Shown: positions 34,867-43,473 of the stretch, in pieces
How the letters are laid out: the number at the start of each line of letters is the position of its first letter
How positions within the stretch are numbered: position 1 is the stretch's first letter
Assembly: GCA_945883785.1 (NCBI GenBank)
Contig: CAMCYD010000005.1
Span: forward strand, 1 to 46,181
Direction of reading: 5' to 3'
Origin: Helicobacter pylori PMSS1
Lineage (GTDB): Bacteria > Campylobacterota > Campylobacteria > Campylobacterales > Arcobacteraceae
Length of the DNA stretch: 46,181 nucleotides
Made by a program: the position numbers and the translations under genes
Notes under the pieces: generated by a model
Databases searched by the model: none
The model's input: only the letters and a program-made list of their open reading frames with translations
What the model was told of the DNA's origin: nothing

Positions 34867-35732
34867 TGACTATTTCTATCAATAATTTATCAAAAAAATA
34901 CAAAGATATAACTATTTTGGATAAGCTTGATTTGACAATCAAACAAGGTTCAATTTTTGGACTTCTTGGTCCAAATGGTGCTGGGAAAACAACATTAATT
35001 TCAATTTTGAATTACTTAACAAAAAAAGAAACTGGCAAAGTTAAGATTTTTGATTATGATTTGGATTTTCATGAGAAAGATATCAAATCTATCTCAAGCT
35101 TAGTGCCTCAATCTTATGCTTTTTATCCAACTTTAACTGCTTATGAAAATCTTGAATTTTTTGGTGCATTGTATCAATTAAGTGGAAATGATTTGACAAA
35201 TAGAATTGATTATTGTTTGCAGATGACTGCTTTAGAAAATTTTAGAAATAAAAAATCCGAAACATTTTCTGGCGGATTAAAAAGAAGACTAAACATAGCA
35301 ATTGGGCTATTGAATAGTCCAAAGATTTTATATCTAGATGAACCAACGGTTGGAATTGACCCACAATCGAGAAACTACATTTTAAATGTTATAAAAAATA
35401 TAAATGAAACAGAGGGTACAACCATAATATACACCTCTCATTATATGGAAGAAGTAGAATACCTTTGTGATGATATTGCAATTATTGATCAAGGTAAAAT
35501 TGTACTGCACGAAACAAAAGAAAATCTCAATAAAAGAGCAAGTGTTGCAAAAATAAATTTTACCAATGATACATTTCAAAATGCAAGTTTTAGAGATAAT
35601 TATTCCGAATTAGTAGAGATATTTTGCAATATTAAAAATGACAATTTAACTATAGCAAATATAGAACTACCGAGTAATAATTTGGAAAATCTTTTTTTAT
35701 CCATAACAAAAAAAGAGTTGAGAGACTCATGA
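34866..35732 (+). CDS. ABC transporter ATP-binding protein
   Basis: A 288-residue ABC ATPase with Walker A GPNGAGKTT, Q-loop SLVPQSYAFYPTL, signature FSGGLKRRLNIA, Walker B ILYLDEPTVGID and the H-loop in TIIYTSHYMEEVEYL. The type is that of drug/pigment ABC-2 exporters. The ATG overlaps the ACP stop, and the C-terminus overlaps the permease gene by four bases, giving one translational unit. ABC-2 exporters are typical of flexirubin clusters of Bacteroidota, less so of proteobacterial aryl polyene clusters. Confidence 0.95.
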   Translation: MTISINNLSKKYKDITILDKLDLTIKQGSIFGLLGPNGAGKTTLISILNYLTKKETGKVKIFDYDLDFHEKDIKSISSLVPQSYAFYPTLTAYENLEFFGALYQLSGNDLTNRIDYCLQMTALENFRNKKSETFSGGLKRRLNIAIGLLNSPKILYLDEPTVGIDPQSRNYILNVIKNINETEGTTIIYTSHYMEEVEYLCDDIAIIDQGKIVLHETKENLNKRASVAKINFTNDTFQNASFRDNYSELVEIFCNIKNDNLTIANIELPSNNLENLFLSITKKELRDS

Positions 35733-36889
35733 TTTATTACATATTAAAAAAAGAATTTTTGTTAATTTTTAGAAATTTACATGCTATTGTTGTTCTTTTT
35801 GTTATGCCAACAGCATTTATAATCATTATGTCTTTAGCCCTTCAAAATACTTATTCTAATAAATTTGATACAAAAATGAATATCGCTGTGCTGAGTGAAA
35901 CCATTTCACTCAAAACAGATGCATTTATAGAGAAACTCAATAAAAATGATTTTTTTATCTTTACTATAGTAAAAAATAAATTACCATCAAATACATATTT
36001 GTACAAAAATGGTTATGATTTTGTAGTATTTTTGCCTAAAGATTTCATACAGAATATTGATAAAGATAGCAACAACAGTATTTCAATTTTTTCTAAATCT
36101 GATATGGCTCATGAGCATATAATGCTTTTAAAACAATTTATATATTCTAAAATAGCCGAGACTACTATTGAAAATTTTGCTACGATTTTAAATGTTGATA
36201 TAAACGATTCTAAAAACCTTGATGACACCATTACTCATACATATATTTTACAAGATAAGAAAGCTACACAAGTCACTTCTGTTCAACATAGTGTTCCCTC
36301 TTGGCTTATTTTTTCTATGTTTTTTATTTTAATTCCAATTTCCAATGCTTTTATAAATGAGAAAAATTTTGGAACTCTTGATAAAATAAGAAGTATTGAT
36401 GTTTCTTTATCCACAATAATCTTTGGTAAATTTGCTCCATATTTTTTTATGAACCAAATACAAGTATTTTTTATGATTTTAGTTGGGATGTATATTATTC
36501 CATTATTAAACGGCGAAGCTCTTGTTATAAATGGAAGCATTTCGTTGTTGATTCTTGTTTCCTGTGTCGTATCTATTTCAGCAATTGCTTTTGCTTTAAC
36601 TATAGCAACCATTAGTAATAGTAGTGAAATGGCGACAATTTTAGGTGGAACTTCAAATATTATTTTGGCAGCTCTTGGTGGAATTATGGTTCCTAAAATA
36701 GTAATGCCTCAGTTTATGCAAGATATTTCAGAGCTTTCACCTATGTCTTGGGCATTAGATTGTTTTTTAGAAGTGATTGTCAACGGTGGTTCTTTCAGTG
36801 ATATTCAAAATAACTTATTAAAATTAGTTTTATTTGCACTTTGCTTTTTTTGTATTGCTTATTTGATGTTAAAATATAGGAGAAATTAA
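35729..36889 (+). CDS. ABC-2 type transporter permease
   Basis: A 386-residue membrane protein with one N-terminal helix (residues ~20-38), a ~150-residue exported domain, and five to six C-terminal helices (from SWLIFSMFFILIPISNAFIN). This is the YhhJ/YbhR layout. The conserved region INEKNFGTLDKIRSIDVS matches the E-x-G-T element after the second helix, and LGGIMVPKIVMPQFMQDISELSPMSWALD is the usual motif near the end. It overlaps the ATPase start-stop by ATGA and is followed at once by the second ACP. Substrate is inferred to be the pigment or a part of it. Confidence 0.92.
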   Translation: MIYYILKKEFLLIFRNLHAIVVLFVMPTAFIIIMSLALQNTYSNKFDTKMNIAVLSETISLKTDAFIEKLNKNDFFIFTIVKNKLPSNTYLYKNGYDFVVFLPKDFIQNIDKDSNNSISIFSKSDMAHEHIMLLKQFIYSKIAETTIENFATILNVDINDSKNLDDTITHTYILQDKKATQVTSVQHSVPSWLIFSMFFILIPISNAFINEKNFGTLDKIRSIDVSLSTIIFGKFAPYFFMNQIQVFFMILVGMYIIPLLNGEALVINGSISLLILVSCVVSISAIAFALTIATISNSSEMATILGGTSNIILAALGGIMVPKIVMPQFMQDISELSPMSWALDCFLEVIVNGGSFSDIQNNLLKLVLFALCFFCIAYLMLKYRRN

Positions 36890-37159
36890 ATGATTGAACA
36901 AAACAATCTTAACTTGAATCGTGAACTGAAACAATTAATTATTGATACATGTGGCAAAATTGACTACACACCTGATGATATAGATGATGAGGAAGCACTG
37001 TTTAGTAATGAGAGCAAATTGGAATTAGATTCAATGGATGCTTTACAAATATCTATGGCAATAAATGAAAAATATAAAATCAAAATTACAGATAGTAAAA
37101 AATTACGAAAAATTATGACAAATATAAATAGTTTAGCTCACTATATTGAGGGACAATGA
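36890..37159 (+). CDS. Acyl carrier protein 2
   Basis: An 89-residue second ACP with its attachment site at Ser48 in LELDSMDALQISMAIN. It is more diverged than ACP 1 around the site (Met-Asp after the Ser instead of Val-Asp), and it has a longer N-terminus (residues 1-12, EQNNLNLNRELKQLI). It starts immediately after the permease stop and overlaps the ketosynthase start by four bases, so it is likely the dedicated partner of that ketosynthase. Confidence 0.92.
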   Translation: MIEQNNLNLNRELKQLIIDTCGKIDYTPDDIDDEEALFSNESKLELDSMDALQISMAINEKYKIKITDSKKLRKIMTNINSLAHYIEGQ

Positions 37160-38316
37160 AAAGTTATATCAGAGGATATTCTCTGAACTGTAGCTTAGGA
37201 AATGACGACTTAACAATCATTAAAAAGATTAAAACAATTAATCAAGACAATTATGAAAGATACCTCACTGAAGCATTTAAGGAAAAAACATACTATAAAA
37301 TTTATGATACTTTTAGTTCTCAAAAAGATAGATTTGAAAAGATTGTAAAAGATGTTATTGAGGATTGTGTAAAAAAAACAAATTTAACAAAAGAGGAACA
37401 AAAAGATTTAGCTATTTTTATAGGATCTACTTCTATGGGTGTTTCTATAAATGAAGAGATAAATGCATTATATAAAATAGGTGAAAGTAATTTTGAATTT
37501 AACCATCTTGAATATGGTTCCATAGGAACATATGTTGAAGATATATTAGAGTCAAACCATAAGGCTATATTATTTTCAACCGCTTGTACATCTAGTGCAA
37601 ATGCTTTTTGTTATGCTTCTAAATTAATAGAAAAAAAGCAAATAAATAGGGCAATTGTTATTGGAATTGAGCTTTTCAATCACACAACTTTTGATGGTTT
37701 TTCATCTTTAATGCTTCTTTCTGAACAAAATATCTATCATCCATTTGATACAAGAAGTGATGGAATCATTTTAGGAGAAGGTTGCTCAGCTATTATTTTA
37801 GATAGCACACCATCCAGTGAAAATGATTTTTATTATGTAGCTTCAAAAAATGTATGTGATACCTATAGTGAAACTTCAAGCAATCCAAACGGCATAGCAA
37901 ATTTTGAGTCAATGAATCAAGCATTAAATAATGCTAAGCTTACATTAAAAGATATAGATTTTATAAAAGCTCATGCAGCTGGTAGTCAAAATAGCAACAG
38001 TTCAGAAGCCAATGCTCTATCTTTACTCTTTAAAGAACAACAACATAAAGTTCCAATTACTATTATCAAACCGTTTATTGGACATACTTTGGGTGCATGC
38101 GGAACAAATGAAATTGTATTTATTTTAATGTGTTTACACAATAACTTTATCCCGCCGACTTTAGGTTGTGAGGATAAAATAGATGAGTTAGAATCTTGCC
38201 CAATACCTAAGTCCATTCTTATTCAAAACAAACGAATAAGTGTTTTGTTTAATTTCGTAGCTTTTGGTGGAAATAATACTTCCATAATTTTAAGTAACAA
38301 AAAAGATCTGAAATAA
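37156..38316 (+). CDS. Beta-ketoacyl-ACP synthase (KS A), second-His motif altered
   Basis: A 386-residue KAS I/II-type condensing enzyme. The nucleophile is Cys144 in FSTACTSSANAF, the first His is His273 and the second His310 (PFIGHTLGACG). The usual HGTGT around the first His reads KAHAAGSQNSNSSEA here: the His is kept but the following loop is unusual. All three catalytic residues remain, so it should be active. It is directly followed (one-base overlap) by a short chain-length-factor-like protein, and the pair resembles a KS/CLF heterodimer (ApeO/ApeC type). It presumably extends the polyene. Confidence 0.9.
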   Translation: MKSYIRGYSLNCSLGNDDLTIIKKIKTINQDNYERYLTEAFKEKTYYKIYDTFSSQKDRFEKIVKDVIEDCVKKTNLTKEEQKDLAIFIGSTSMGVSINEEINALYKIGESNFEFNHLEYGSIGTYVEDILESNHKAILFSTACTSSANAFCYASKLIEKKQINRAIVIGIELFNHTTFDGFSSLMLLSEQNIYHPFDTRSDGIILGEGCSAIILDSTPSSENDFYYVASKNVCDTYSETSSNPNGIANFESMNQALNNAKLTLKDIDFIKAHAAGSQNSNSSEANALSLLFKEQQHKVPITIIKPFIGHTLGACGTNEIVFILMCLHNNFIPPTLGCEDKIDELESCPIPKSILIQNKRISVLFNFVAFGGNNTSIILSNKKDLK

Positions 38317-39056
38317 TGTACATTCACAATTTTTTTACTTTACAAAATGACGAGCATTTATCTACACTTGAATATAAAAAAATGCTTTCAACTCTATGTT
38401 CTATAAACACCAGACGATTCAATAGATTTAATACTCTTGCTGTTTATGGTGCTATGAAGTGCCTTGACAAGAGTATCCATTCTGAAAATATTGGTGTATA
38501 TATGGCTACAGAATGTGGACCAGTTGAAAGTCTTCGAAATGTATTACAACAAATTAATGATAAAAGTGGAATTTTAATGCCTTTTGATTTTTTGGGACTT
38601 AATACAAGTGCAAGTTTTTATGTTGCACAAGCCCTTCAATCAAAAGAAAAACATATGGTTCTAAGCGCGCATCAATTATCTTTTGAAAAAGCTATTCAAT
38701 TAGCTTATTATGACCTTCAACATAATGAATTAGAAGAAGTTTTGATAGGAAAAGTTGATATCGCTTTGGATTTCATAGAAAATTATGAAAAATACATTAC
38801 GGAAGAAAATGCCAAATATCAAGAACAAAGTTGCTGGATATATGCTAATAATAATCCGAAAAATGCAATATGCAAAATAGATAGAATTGAAGAGTACTCA
38901 AATAGAGAAGATGTTTTGGCTAAATACAATACGGAAAATGTACATTTTTCCTTTTCTGAAGTATTACAACAATGTTTATTAGGTAAAATGGATGTTATTT
39001 ATATAGCTCAAGATAAAAAAATGAGAAGTATTGTTATACATATTTCTAAAGTTTGA
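38316..39056 (+). CDS. Truncated ketosynthase-like protein, chain length factor-like (pair A)
   Basis: A 246-residue protein with only the N-terminal part of a ketosynthase fold. A recognisable element is IGVYMATECGPVESLRNVLQ, then the region where a KS has its Cys, here FLGLNTSASFYVAQALQ with no Cys, then EEVLIGKVDIAL. Such Ketoacyl-synt_2-like proteins are annotated as chain length factors in aryl polyene clusters and form heterodimers with the full KS next to them. It overlaps KS A by one base and is followed after about 20 bases by the second KS. The assignment by fold is moderate because the sequence is strongly diverged. Confidence 0.7.
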   Translation: MYIHNFFTLQNDEHLSTLEYKKMLSTLCSINTRRFNRFNTLAVYGAMKCLDKSIHSENIGVYMATECGPVESLRNVLQQINDKSGILMPFDFLGLNTSASFYVAQALQSKEKHMVLSAHQLSFEKAIQLAYYDLQHNELEEVLIGKVDIALDFIENYEKYITEENAKYQEQSCWIYANNNPKNAICKIDRIEEYSNREDVLAKYNTENVHFSFSEVLQQCLLGKMDVIYIAQDKKMRSIVIHISKV

Positions 39057-39077
39057 TTAAAAGAAAGGTCATATTTA

Positions 39078-40187
39078 ATGGTAAATAAAAAAAATCGTGT
39101 CTATATCACAGCAACATCTTCAATTACTTGTGCAGGAAAAAATAATGAAGAATTATTTGAAAATATTTGTGCTGGGAAAAGTGGCATTACACAAAGTGAT
39201 GAATATGCTAGTGTCAGAACAGTATCGATAGGAATAATAAAAAGCGAATATACTTTTTATGAAAATCTAATACTTCAATGTCAAAATATTTTAGATAATT
39301 CCAATTTAGAAAATTTTGAAAATACCCTTTTGATAATTGGTTCTTCAGTAGGGGGAATGAAAACAACAGAAGATATTTTTTTTACCACAAATAACTATAA
39401 CGATATAGACCCAAAACAACACAATATTGATGCCATTGCAAATACATTAAGACAAGCTTTTGATTTTTACGATGATATTTCATTTTCTACTGCATGCACT
39501 TCAAGTGCCAATGCTATTGGTTATGGATATGAGGTTTTAAGTAAAGGTATATACAAAAATGTTTTAGTCATTGGTGTTGATTCATTATGTCAGACAACAG
39601 TACAAGGTTTTGTTTCACTTGGCGTATTGTCATCAAATCCATGCAAACCATTTGATAAAGAACGAGATGGTATGAATGTAGCCGAGGGAATAGCTTGTTT
39701 ATTGCTAGAAACTATACCATCAAAAAATTCAATAGAAATATGTGGAGTTGGTTACAGTAGTGATGCACATCATATGACACAACCGCATGCTGATGGTTCA
39801 AGAAATGCAATGCTCAATTGTTTACAATCAGCTAATATTCAAGAAAATCAAATAGATTATATCAATGCTCATGGAACAGGAACCATGGCCAATGATGAAG
39901 CAGAAGGAAATTCTATATCTTCACTTTTTCTACACAAACCATTCGTAAGTTCTACAAAATCGATCACTGGGCATACATTAGGAGCGGCTGGAGCATTGGA
40001 GGCTATTATATCTTCAATGGTGATTTTAAAACAAACTATCCCTAAAAATTCTTTTTTAGAGATAGCTCAAAATGATGGCTTAAATCTTTCGAGAGAAACA
40101 ATTAATACAAAAGTAAGATATACACTCAGTAACTCTTTTGCTTTTGGTGGTAATAATTGTAGTTTATTGTTTGGGGAGATTGTATGA
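39078..40187 (+). CDS. Beta-ketoacyl-ACP synthase (KS B)
   Basis: A 369-residue condensing enzyme with a full canonical active site: Cys140 in FSTACTSSANA, His265 in INAHGTGTMANDEAEG and His299 in KSITGHTLGAAGALEA. The conserved NSFAFGGNNCSLLF closes the protein. It is more canonical than KS A and is paired with a second short CLF-like protein. AGAAAGG precedes the ATG. It may act as the starter-loading or an alternative extending KS (ApeR-like). Which product each KS makes cannot be read from the sequence. Confidence 0.92.
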   Translation: MVNKKNRVYITATSSITCAGKNNEELFENICAGKSGITQSDEYASVRTVSIGIIKSEYTFYENLILQCQNILDNSNLENFENTLLIIGSSVGGMKTTEDIFFTTNNYNDIDPKQHNIDAIANTLRQAFDFYDDISFSTACTSSANAIGYGYEVLSKGIYKNVLVIGVDSLCQTTVQGFVSLGVLSSNPCKPFDKERDGMNVAEGIACLLLETIPSKNSIEICGVGYSSDAHHMTQPHADGSRNAMLNCLQSANIQENQIDYINAHGTGTMANDEAEGNSISSLFLHKPFVSSTKSITGHTLGAAGALEAIISSMVILKQTIPKNSFLEIAQNDGLNLSRETINTKVRYTLSNSFAFGGNNCSLLFGEIV

Positions 40188-40828
40188 AAATCAATTTAGA
40201 AATATTAAAAAGTGCTTATTTATTTGATGAAACAAGTATTGACACAACGCAGATTAAAGATTTGGTACCAAATATGATGATGAGACGAAGACTCACAAAA
40301 GCCTCAAAAATAACACTAAAGTTACTTTCTTCATTGGATGATTATACAGAAAATAGAATTATTTATGGAAGTGCTTTTGGAGAACTTGAAATTACTGCAA
40401 ATATTATCAATGCTATAAAAGATAAGCAGTCGCTCAGTCCAACAGATTTTCAAAATTCAGTTTACAATACAGCTATTTCATATTTGTCTATTTTAATGAA
40501 AAACAAAAGTGAAATGTTGACTATTTCTAGTGGAGATAAAACCTCTTTGAATGTTTTAAAAGCTGGGGCAATAAAATCAATAGATGGTGATACTTTAGTA
40601 TTAATTTGTACAGAAACGATTAATATTCCAAATATAGAACAAGTAAATAAGTGTGTGAAGTATTTGGAAAGTGGGGTTGTCTTAGTTGTCAAAACAACAT
40701 CAAAAGAAGCAAATATCAGTATACAAAAAAGTGAATCCAAAGGGATTCCAAATTCTATGAGTGAGATGTTGTATGTAGCTCAAAAAGCAACTGAAGTCCA
40801 AAACCCAATAGTAGAGATACTTTTATGA
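40184..40828 (+). CDS. Ketoacyl-synt_2 protein, chain length factor-like (pair B)
   Basis: A 214-residue protein of the short ketosynthase-like class. The family pattern is seen in NMMMRRRLTKASKITLKLL, then IIYGSAFGELEITANIINAI, the SLSPTDFQNSVYNTAISYLSI element, and the MLTISSGDKTSLNVLKAGAI strand-turn. There is no KS nucleophile Cys. It overlaps KS B by four bases and the dehydratase by four, so it is translated with both. It is the second CLF-like protein of the cluster; the first is at 38316. Confidence 0.82.
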   Translation: MKINLEILKSAYLFDETSIDTTQIKDLVPNMMMRRRLTKASKITLKLLSSLDDYTENRIIYGSAFGELEITANIINAIKDKQSLSPTDFQNSVYNTAISYLSILMKNKSEMLTISSGDKTSLNVLKAGAIKSIDGDTLVLICTETINIPNIEQVNKCVKYLESGVVLVVKTTSKEANISIQKSESKGIPNSMSEMLYVAQKATEVQNPIVEILL

Positions 40829-41193
40829 ATTTACCTCACTTACCTCCTGTACGATTTGCACAAGAAGTTATAAGCCGCACGGAAGAAGAAGTGCAAGTGC
40901 TATGTGTATTTCCAAATGTTCCCACTCTTCCTATGTTGGCTGAAGCAGCTGCACAATCAACTTCTGCTTTTTCAAATAGTGTTACCCCACAGATTGGCTT
41001 TTTGATTTCACTCAAAGAAGTTGTTTTATTTGGAGATGTTTTATTTTTAGAATATATTATTATTGTTAAAAACACTGCTACAATAGGTACATTTGAAGAA
41101 TTTTATTTTGAAGTATTTGATAAAAAAACAGTACCAATTTTAAATAAAAAATTGGCAAGTGGCAAATTAGTTATTTCTATTCAGTCATCATAA
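40825..41193 (+). CDS. Hotdog-fold dehydratase-like protein (ApeP-like)
   Basis: A 122-residue hotdog protein. The N-terminal NLPHLPPVRFAQEVI is like the LPHxPPxxx start of FabZ and ApeP proteins, and FPNVPTLPMLAEAAAQSTSAF takes the place of the FabZ helix, with the usual GHFP His absent. This suggests the non-identical half of a heterodimeric dehydratase together with the protein encoded at 22537, which has the GHFP element. It lies between the CLF-like gene and the hydrolase gene, one base before the next start. Confidence 0.74.
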   Translation: MNLPHLPPVRFAQEVISRTEEEVQVLCVFPNVPTLPMLAEAAAQSTSAFSNSVTPQIGFLISLKEVVLFGDVLFLEYIIIVKNTATIGTFEEFYFEVFDKKTVPILNKKLASGKLVISIQSS

Positions 41194-41194
41194 A

Positions 41195-42517
41195 ATGAGA
41201 TTTATATTTTTTTCACTAATCCTTTTACTTTTTTCAAATACATCATATGCAAAAACTTTTATGCTAGAAAATGAGCCAATTTTTGGTGCATCTGTTTTTA
41301 TACAAACACTAGGAAATCCAGCTAATGAAACTATTATTTTAGTTCATGGTTTGGGGGACGAAGCATCTACAATTTGGAAAGGCACTATAGATGCTTTGAG
41401 TGAAAAATACTATATAGTTACATTTGATTTACCAGGGTTTGGTAAATCATCTAAAGAAAATAAACTTTATTCTCCAACAAATTATGCAAAATTGATTCGC
41501 TATATTGCTAACAAATATGTTAAAAAACCATTTCATTTAATTGGTCATTCAATGGGTGGAGCTATTGCTCTTAAATATACTAGCCTGTATGCCAAAGATG
41601 TATCAAGCTTAGTTTTAGTGGATGCTGCAGGAATTTTGCATAAAAATGCATATAGTAATTTTTTAGTGAATAATAAAATAGATGATTTATTTGATGGGCG
41701 ATTTGAAAAGTTAAAAACAGTACATTTTTCAAACTTTATAGACAAAATAGTGAATAAATTTGATAATTCTAAAATTATAAATTTAGATACCGTTTTATCC
41801 ACGGAACTCCTTAGGGGAACAATTTTAAGAGGTAATCCAAATATTATTGCAGCTGTTGCACTTGTTCAAGAAAATTTTAATGGCATTCCTCAGGATATCA
41901 AAACCAAAACAATGCTTATCTGGGGTGAAGAGGATGATATTGCACCTCTTAAAACGGGTTATGTTCTCAATAAATTAATTCCAAATTCAGTTTTAAAAGT
42001 TATTCCACATTCAAAACATATTCCAATGATAACAGATAAAGAAAAGTTTTTAGAACAACTTTTTGAACATTTTAGCAATCAAAATATCATTGCAAAAATA
42101 AACAAGAAAAATATAATTGAACCATATGATATCAATGTTACAAATGAACAGATCCAAATATATACGGGTAATATAAAAAAAATAACAATTAAAAATTCTA
42201 AAAATATTATCATCAAGGATGCCATTATTGAAGAATTACTGATTACTGATTCTGATGTTGAAATTATAAACAGTACCTTTCTTCACTCAAATAATAATAA
42301 TGTCATATTTGCTAAAAATTCAAATCTTTCTATAGTTGCTAGTGATTTATTTGGTGAGATAGAAGCGGATGGTTCCATACTAAATCTTGCTGGTGTTTTT
42401 ATGAGTGCTCAAAATCCGATTCATTCAACAAACAATTCAACGGTTATTTTTTCTTTATGCACTATCAATGATAAGCTAATACACGGAAACGAAACAATAA
42501 TCAAAAAAGGAAATTAA
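41195..42517 (+). CDS. Exported alpha/beta hydrolase with beta-helix-like C-terminal domain
   Basis: A 440-residue protein with a signal peptide (MRFIFFSLILLLFSNTSYA). It has an alpha/beta-hydrolase core: HGLGDEAS oxyanion region, nucleophile Ser119 in LIGHSMGGAIAL, an acid in WGEEDDIAP (Asp247 or 248) and His275 in PHSKHIPMI. From about residue 300 to the end a different domain follows with short regular beta-repeats (IKKITIKNSKNIIIKDAIIEELLITDS-type steps, each ending in N, D or S), the pattern of a right-handed parallel beta-helix. It could be an esterase or acyltransferase that acts on the pigment in the periplasm. This fusion is not one I recognise from known aryl polyene clusters. Confidence 0.75.
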   Translation: MRFIFFSLILLLFSNTSYAKTFMLENEPIFGASVFIQTLGNPANETIILVHGLGDEASTIWKGTIDALSEKYYIVTFDLPGFGKSSKENKLYSPTNYAKLIRYIANKYVKKPFHLIGHSMGGAIALKYTSLYAKDVSSLVLVDAAGILHKNAYSNFLVNNKIDDLFDGRFEKLKTVHFSNFIDKIVNKFDNSKIINLDTVLSTELLRGTILRGNPNIIAAVALVQENFNGIPQDIKTKTMLIWGEEDDIAPLKTGYVLNKLIPNSVLKVIPHSKHIPMITDKEKFLEQLFEHFSNQNIIAKINKKNIIEPYDINVTNEQIQIYTGNIKKITIKNSKNIIIKDAIIEELLITDSDVEIINSTFLHSNNNNVIFAKNSNLSIVASDLFGEIEADGSILNLAGVFMSAQNPIHSTNNSTVIFSLCTINDKLIHGNETIIKKGN

Positions 42518-42519
42518 TA

Positions 42520-43473
42520 GTGAAAAAAATCTTAATTGTGCACTACTCACAGACTGGTCAGTTGACAAATATAATAAAAAGCATGATACGACCACTTGAG
42601 AATAATCCAAAAATTAAGCTTGTATTTAAGGAAGTTAAGCCTATAAGCCCATATCCTTTTCCTTGGAATTTTATGAAGTTTATGGATACATTTCCAGAAT
42701 CAGTACACTTGGATACTTGCCCTATCGAAGAATTTGAAAATGATGAGAATGACTATAATTTGGTAATCTTAGCCTATCAAATATGGTTTTTGTCTCCATC
42801 AATTCCGATAACTTCATTTTTAAAATCTGCTTATGCAAAAGAAAAGCTGAAAAATAAACCTGCGATCACCGTTATTGGTTGTAGGAATATGTGGATTATG
42901 GCTCAAGAAAAAATGAAATCTTTGTTAAAAAATATTGAAGCAAAATTAATAGACAACATAGTACTTATCGACCAAGGAAATTCTTTAGCAACTTTTATCA
43001 CAACTCCTAGATGGATGATGACTGGAAAAAAAGATGCACTTTGGGGAATATTTCCAAAAGCAGGAGTAAGTGATATTGAAATTACTGAAGTTTCAAGATT
43101 TGGATATGCTATTCAAGAAGCTTTAGAACAAGATAGGGAAAAGGAACTTAAACCTTTATGTTATGGACTTGGTGCCGTTAATGTGAATGAAAAATTGATT
43201 AGAAGTGAACAAATTGGGACAAAAAGTTTTCATATTTGGGGAATGATGATTAGAAAATTCTCAAAACAAGGAAGCTTAAAACGAAAATTATTTATAATCT
43301 TTTATACAATCTTTTTAGTTTTTATCATTTTAACCATTGTGCCAATTAATATGATAATTCAAACTTTATATCGCAGAATAAGAGCAAGTGAAGTATTCAA
43401 ACAAAAAGAATTTTATGAACTACCCTCTGGTAGCAGTATAGAAAGAATGAAGGAATTTAAAAATGATGAATAG
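42520..43473 (+). CDS. darA: DarA-like dialkylresorcinol aromatase/condensing enzyme
   Basis: A 317-residue protein with a flavodoxin-like start (KKILIVHYSQTGQLTNIIKSM) and a conserved middle (PYPFPWNFMKFMDTFPESVHL, LAYQIWFLSPSIPITSFL, AITVIGCRNMWIMAQEKMK). One C-terminal membrane helix lies at residues ~257-279. This is the DarA family, which works with DarB to form the aromatic ring of dialkylresorcinols and cyclohexanediones. It starts with GTG two bases after the preceding stop. The following gene is DarB-like and overlaps by 11 bases. The pairing makes the assignment strong although it is not the usual housekeeping flavodoxin. Confidence 0.88.
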   Translation: MKKILIVHYSQTGQLTNIIKSMIRPLENNPKIKLVFKEVKPISPYPFPWNFMKFMDTFPESVHLDTCPIEEFENDENDYNLVILAYQIWFLSPSIPITSFLKSAYAKEKLKNKPAITVIGCRNMWIMAQEKMKSLLKNIEAKLIDNIVLIDQGNSLATFITTPRWMMTGKKDALWGIFPKAGVSDIEITEVSRFGYAIQEALEQDREKELKPLCYGLGAVNVNEKLIRSEQIGTKSFHIWGMMIRKFSKQGSLKRKLFIIFYTIFLVFIILTIVPINMIIQTLYRRIRASEVFKQKEFYELPSGSSIERMKEFKNDE

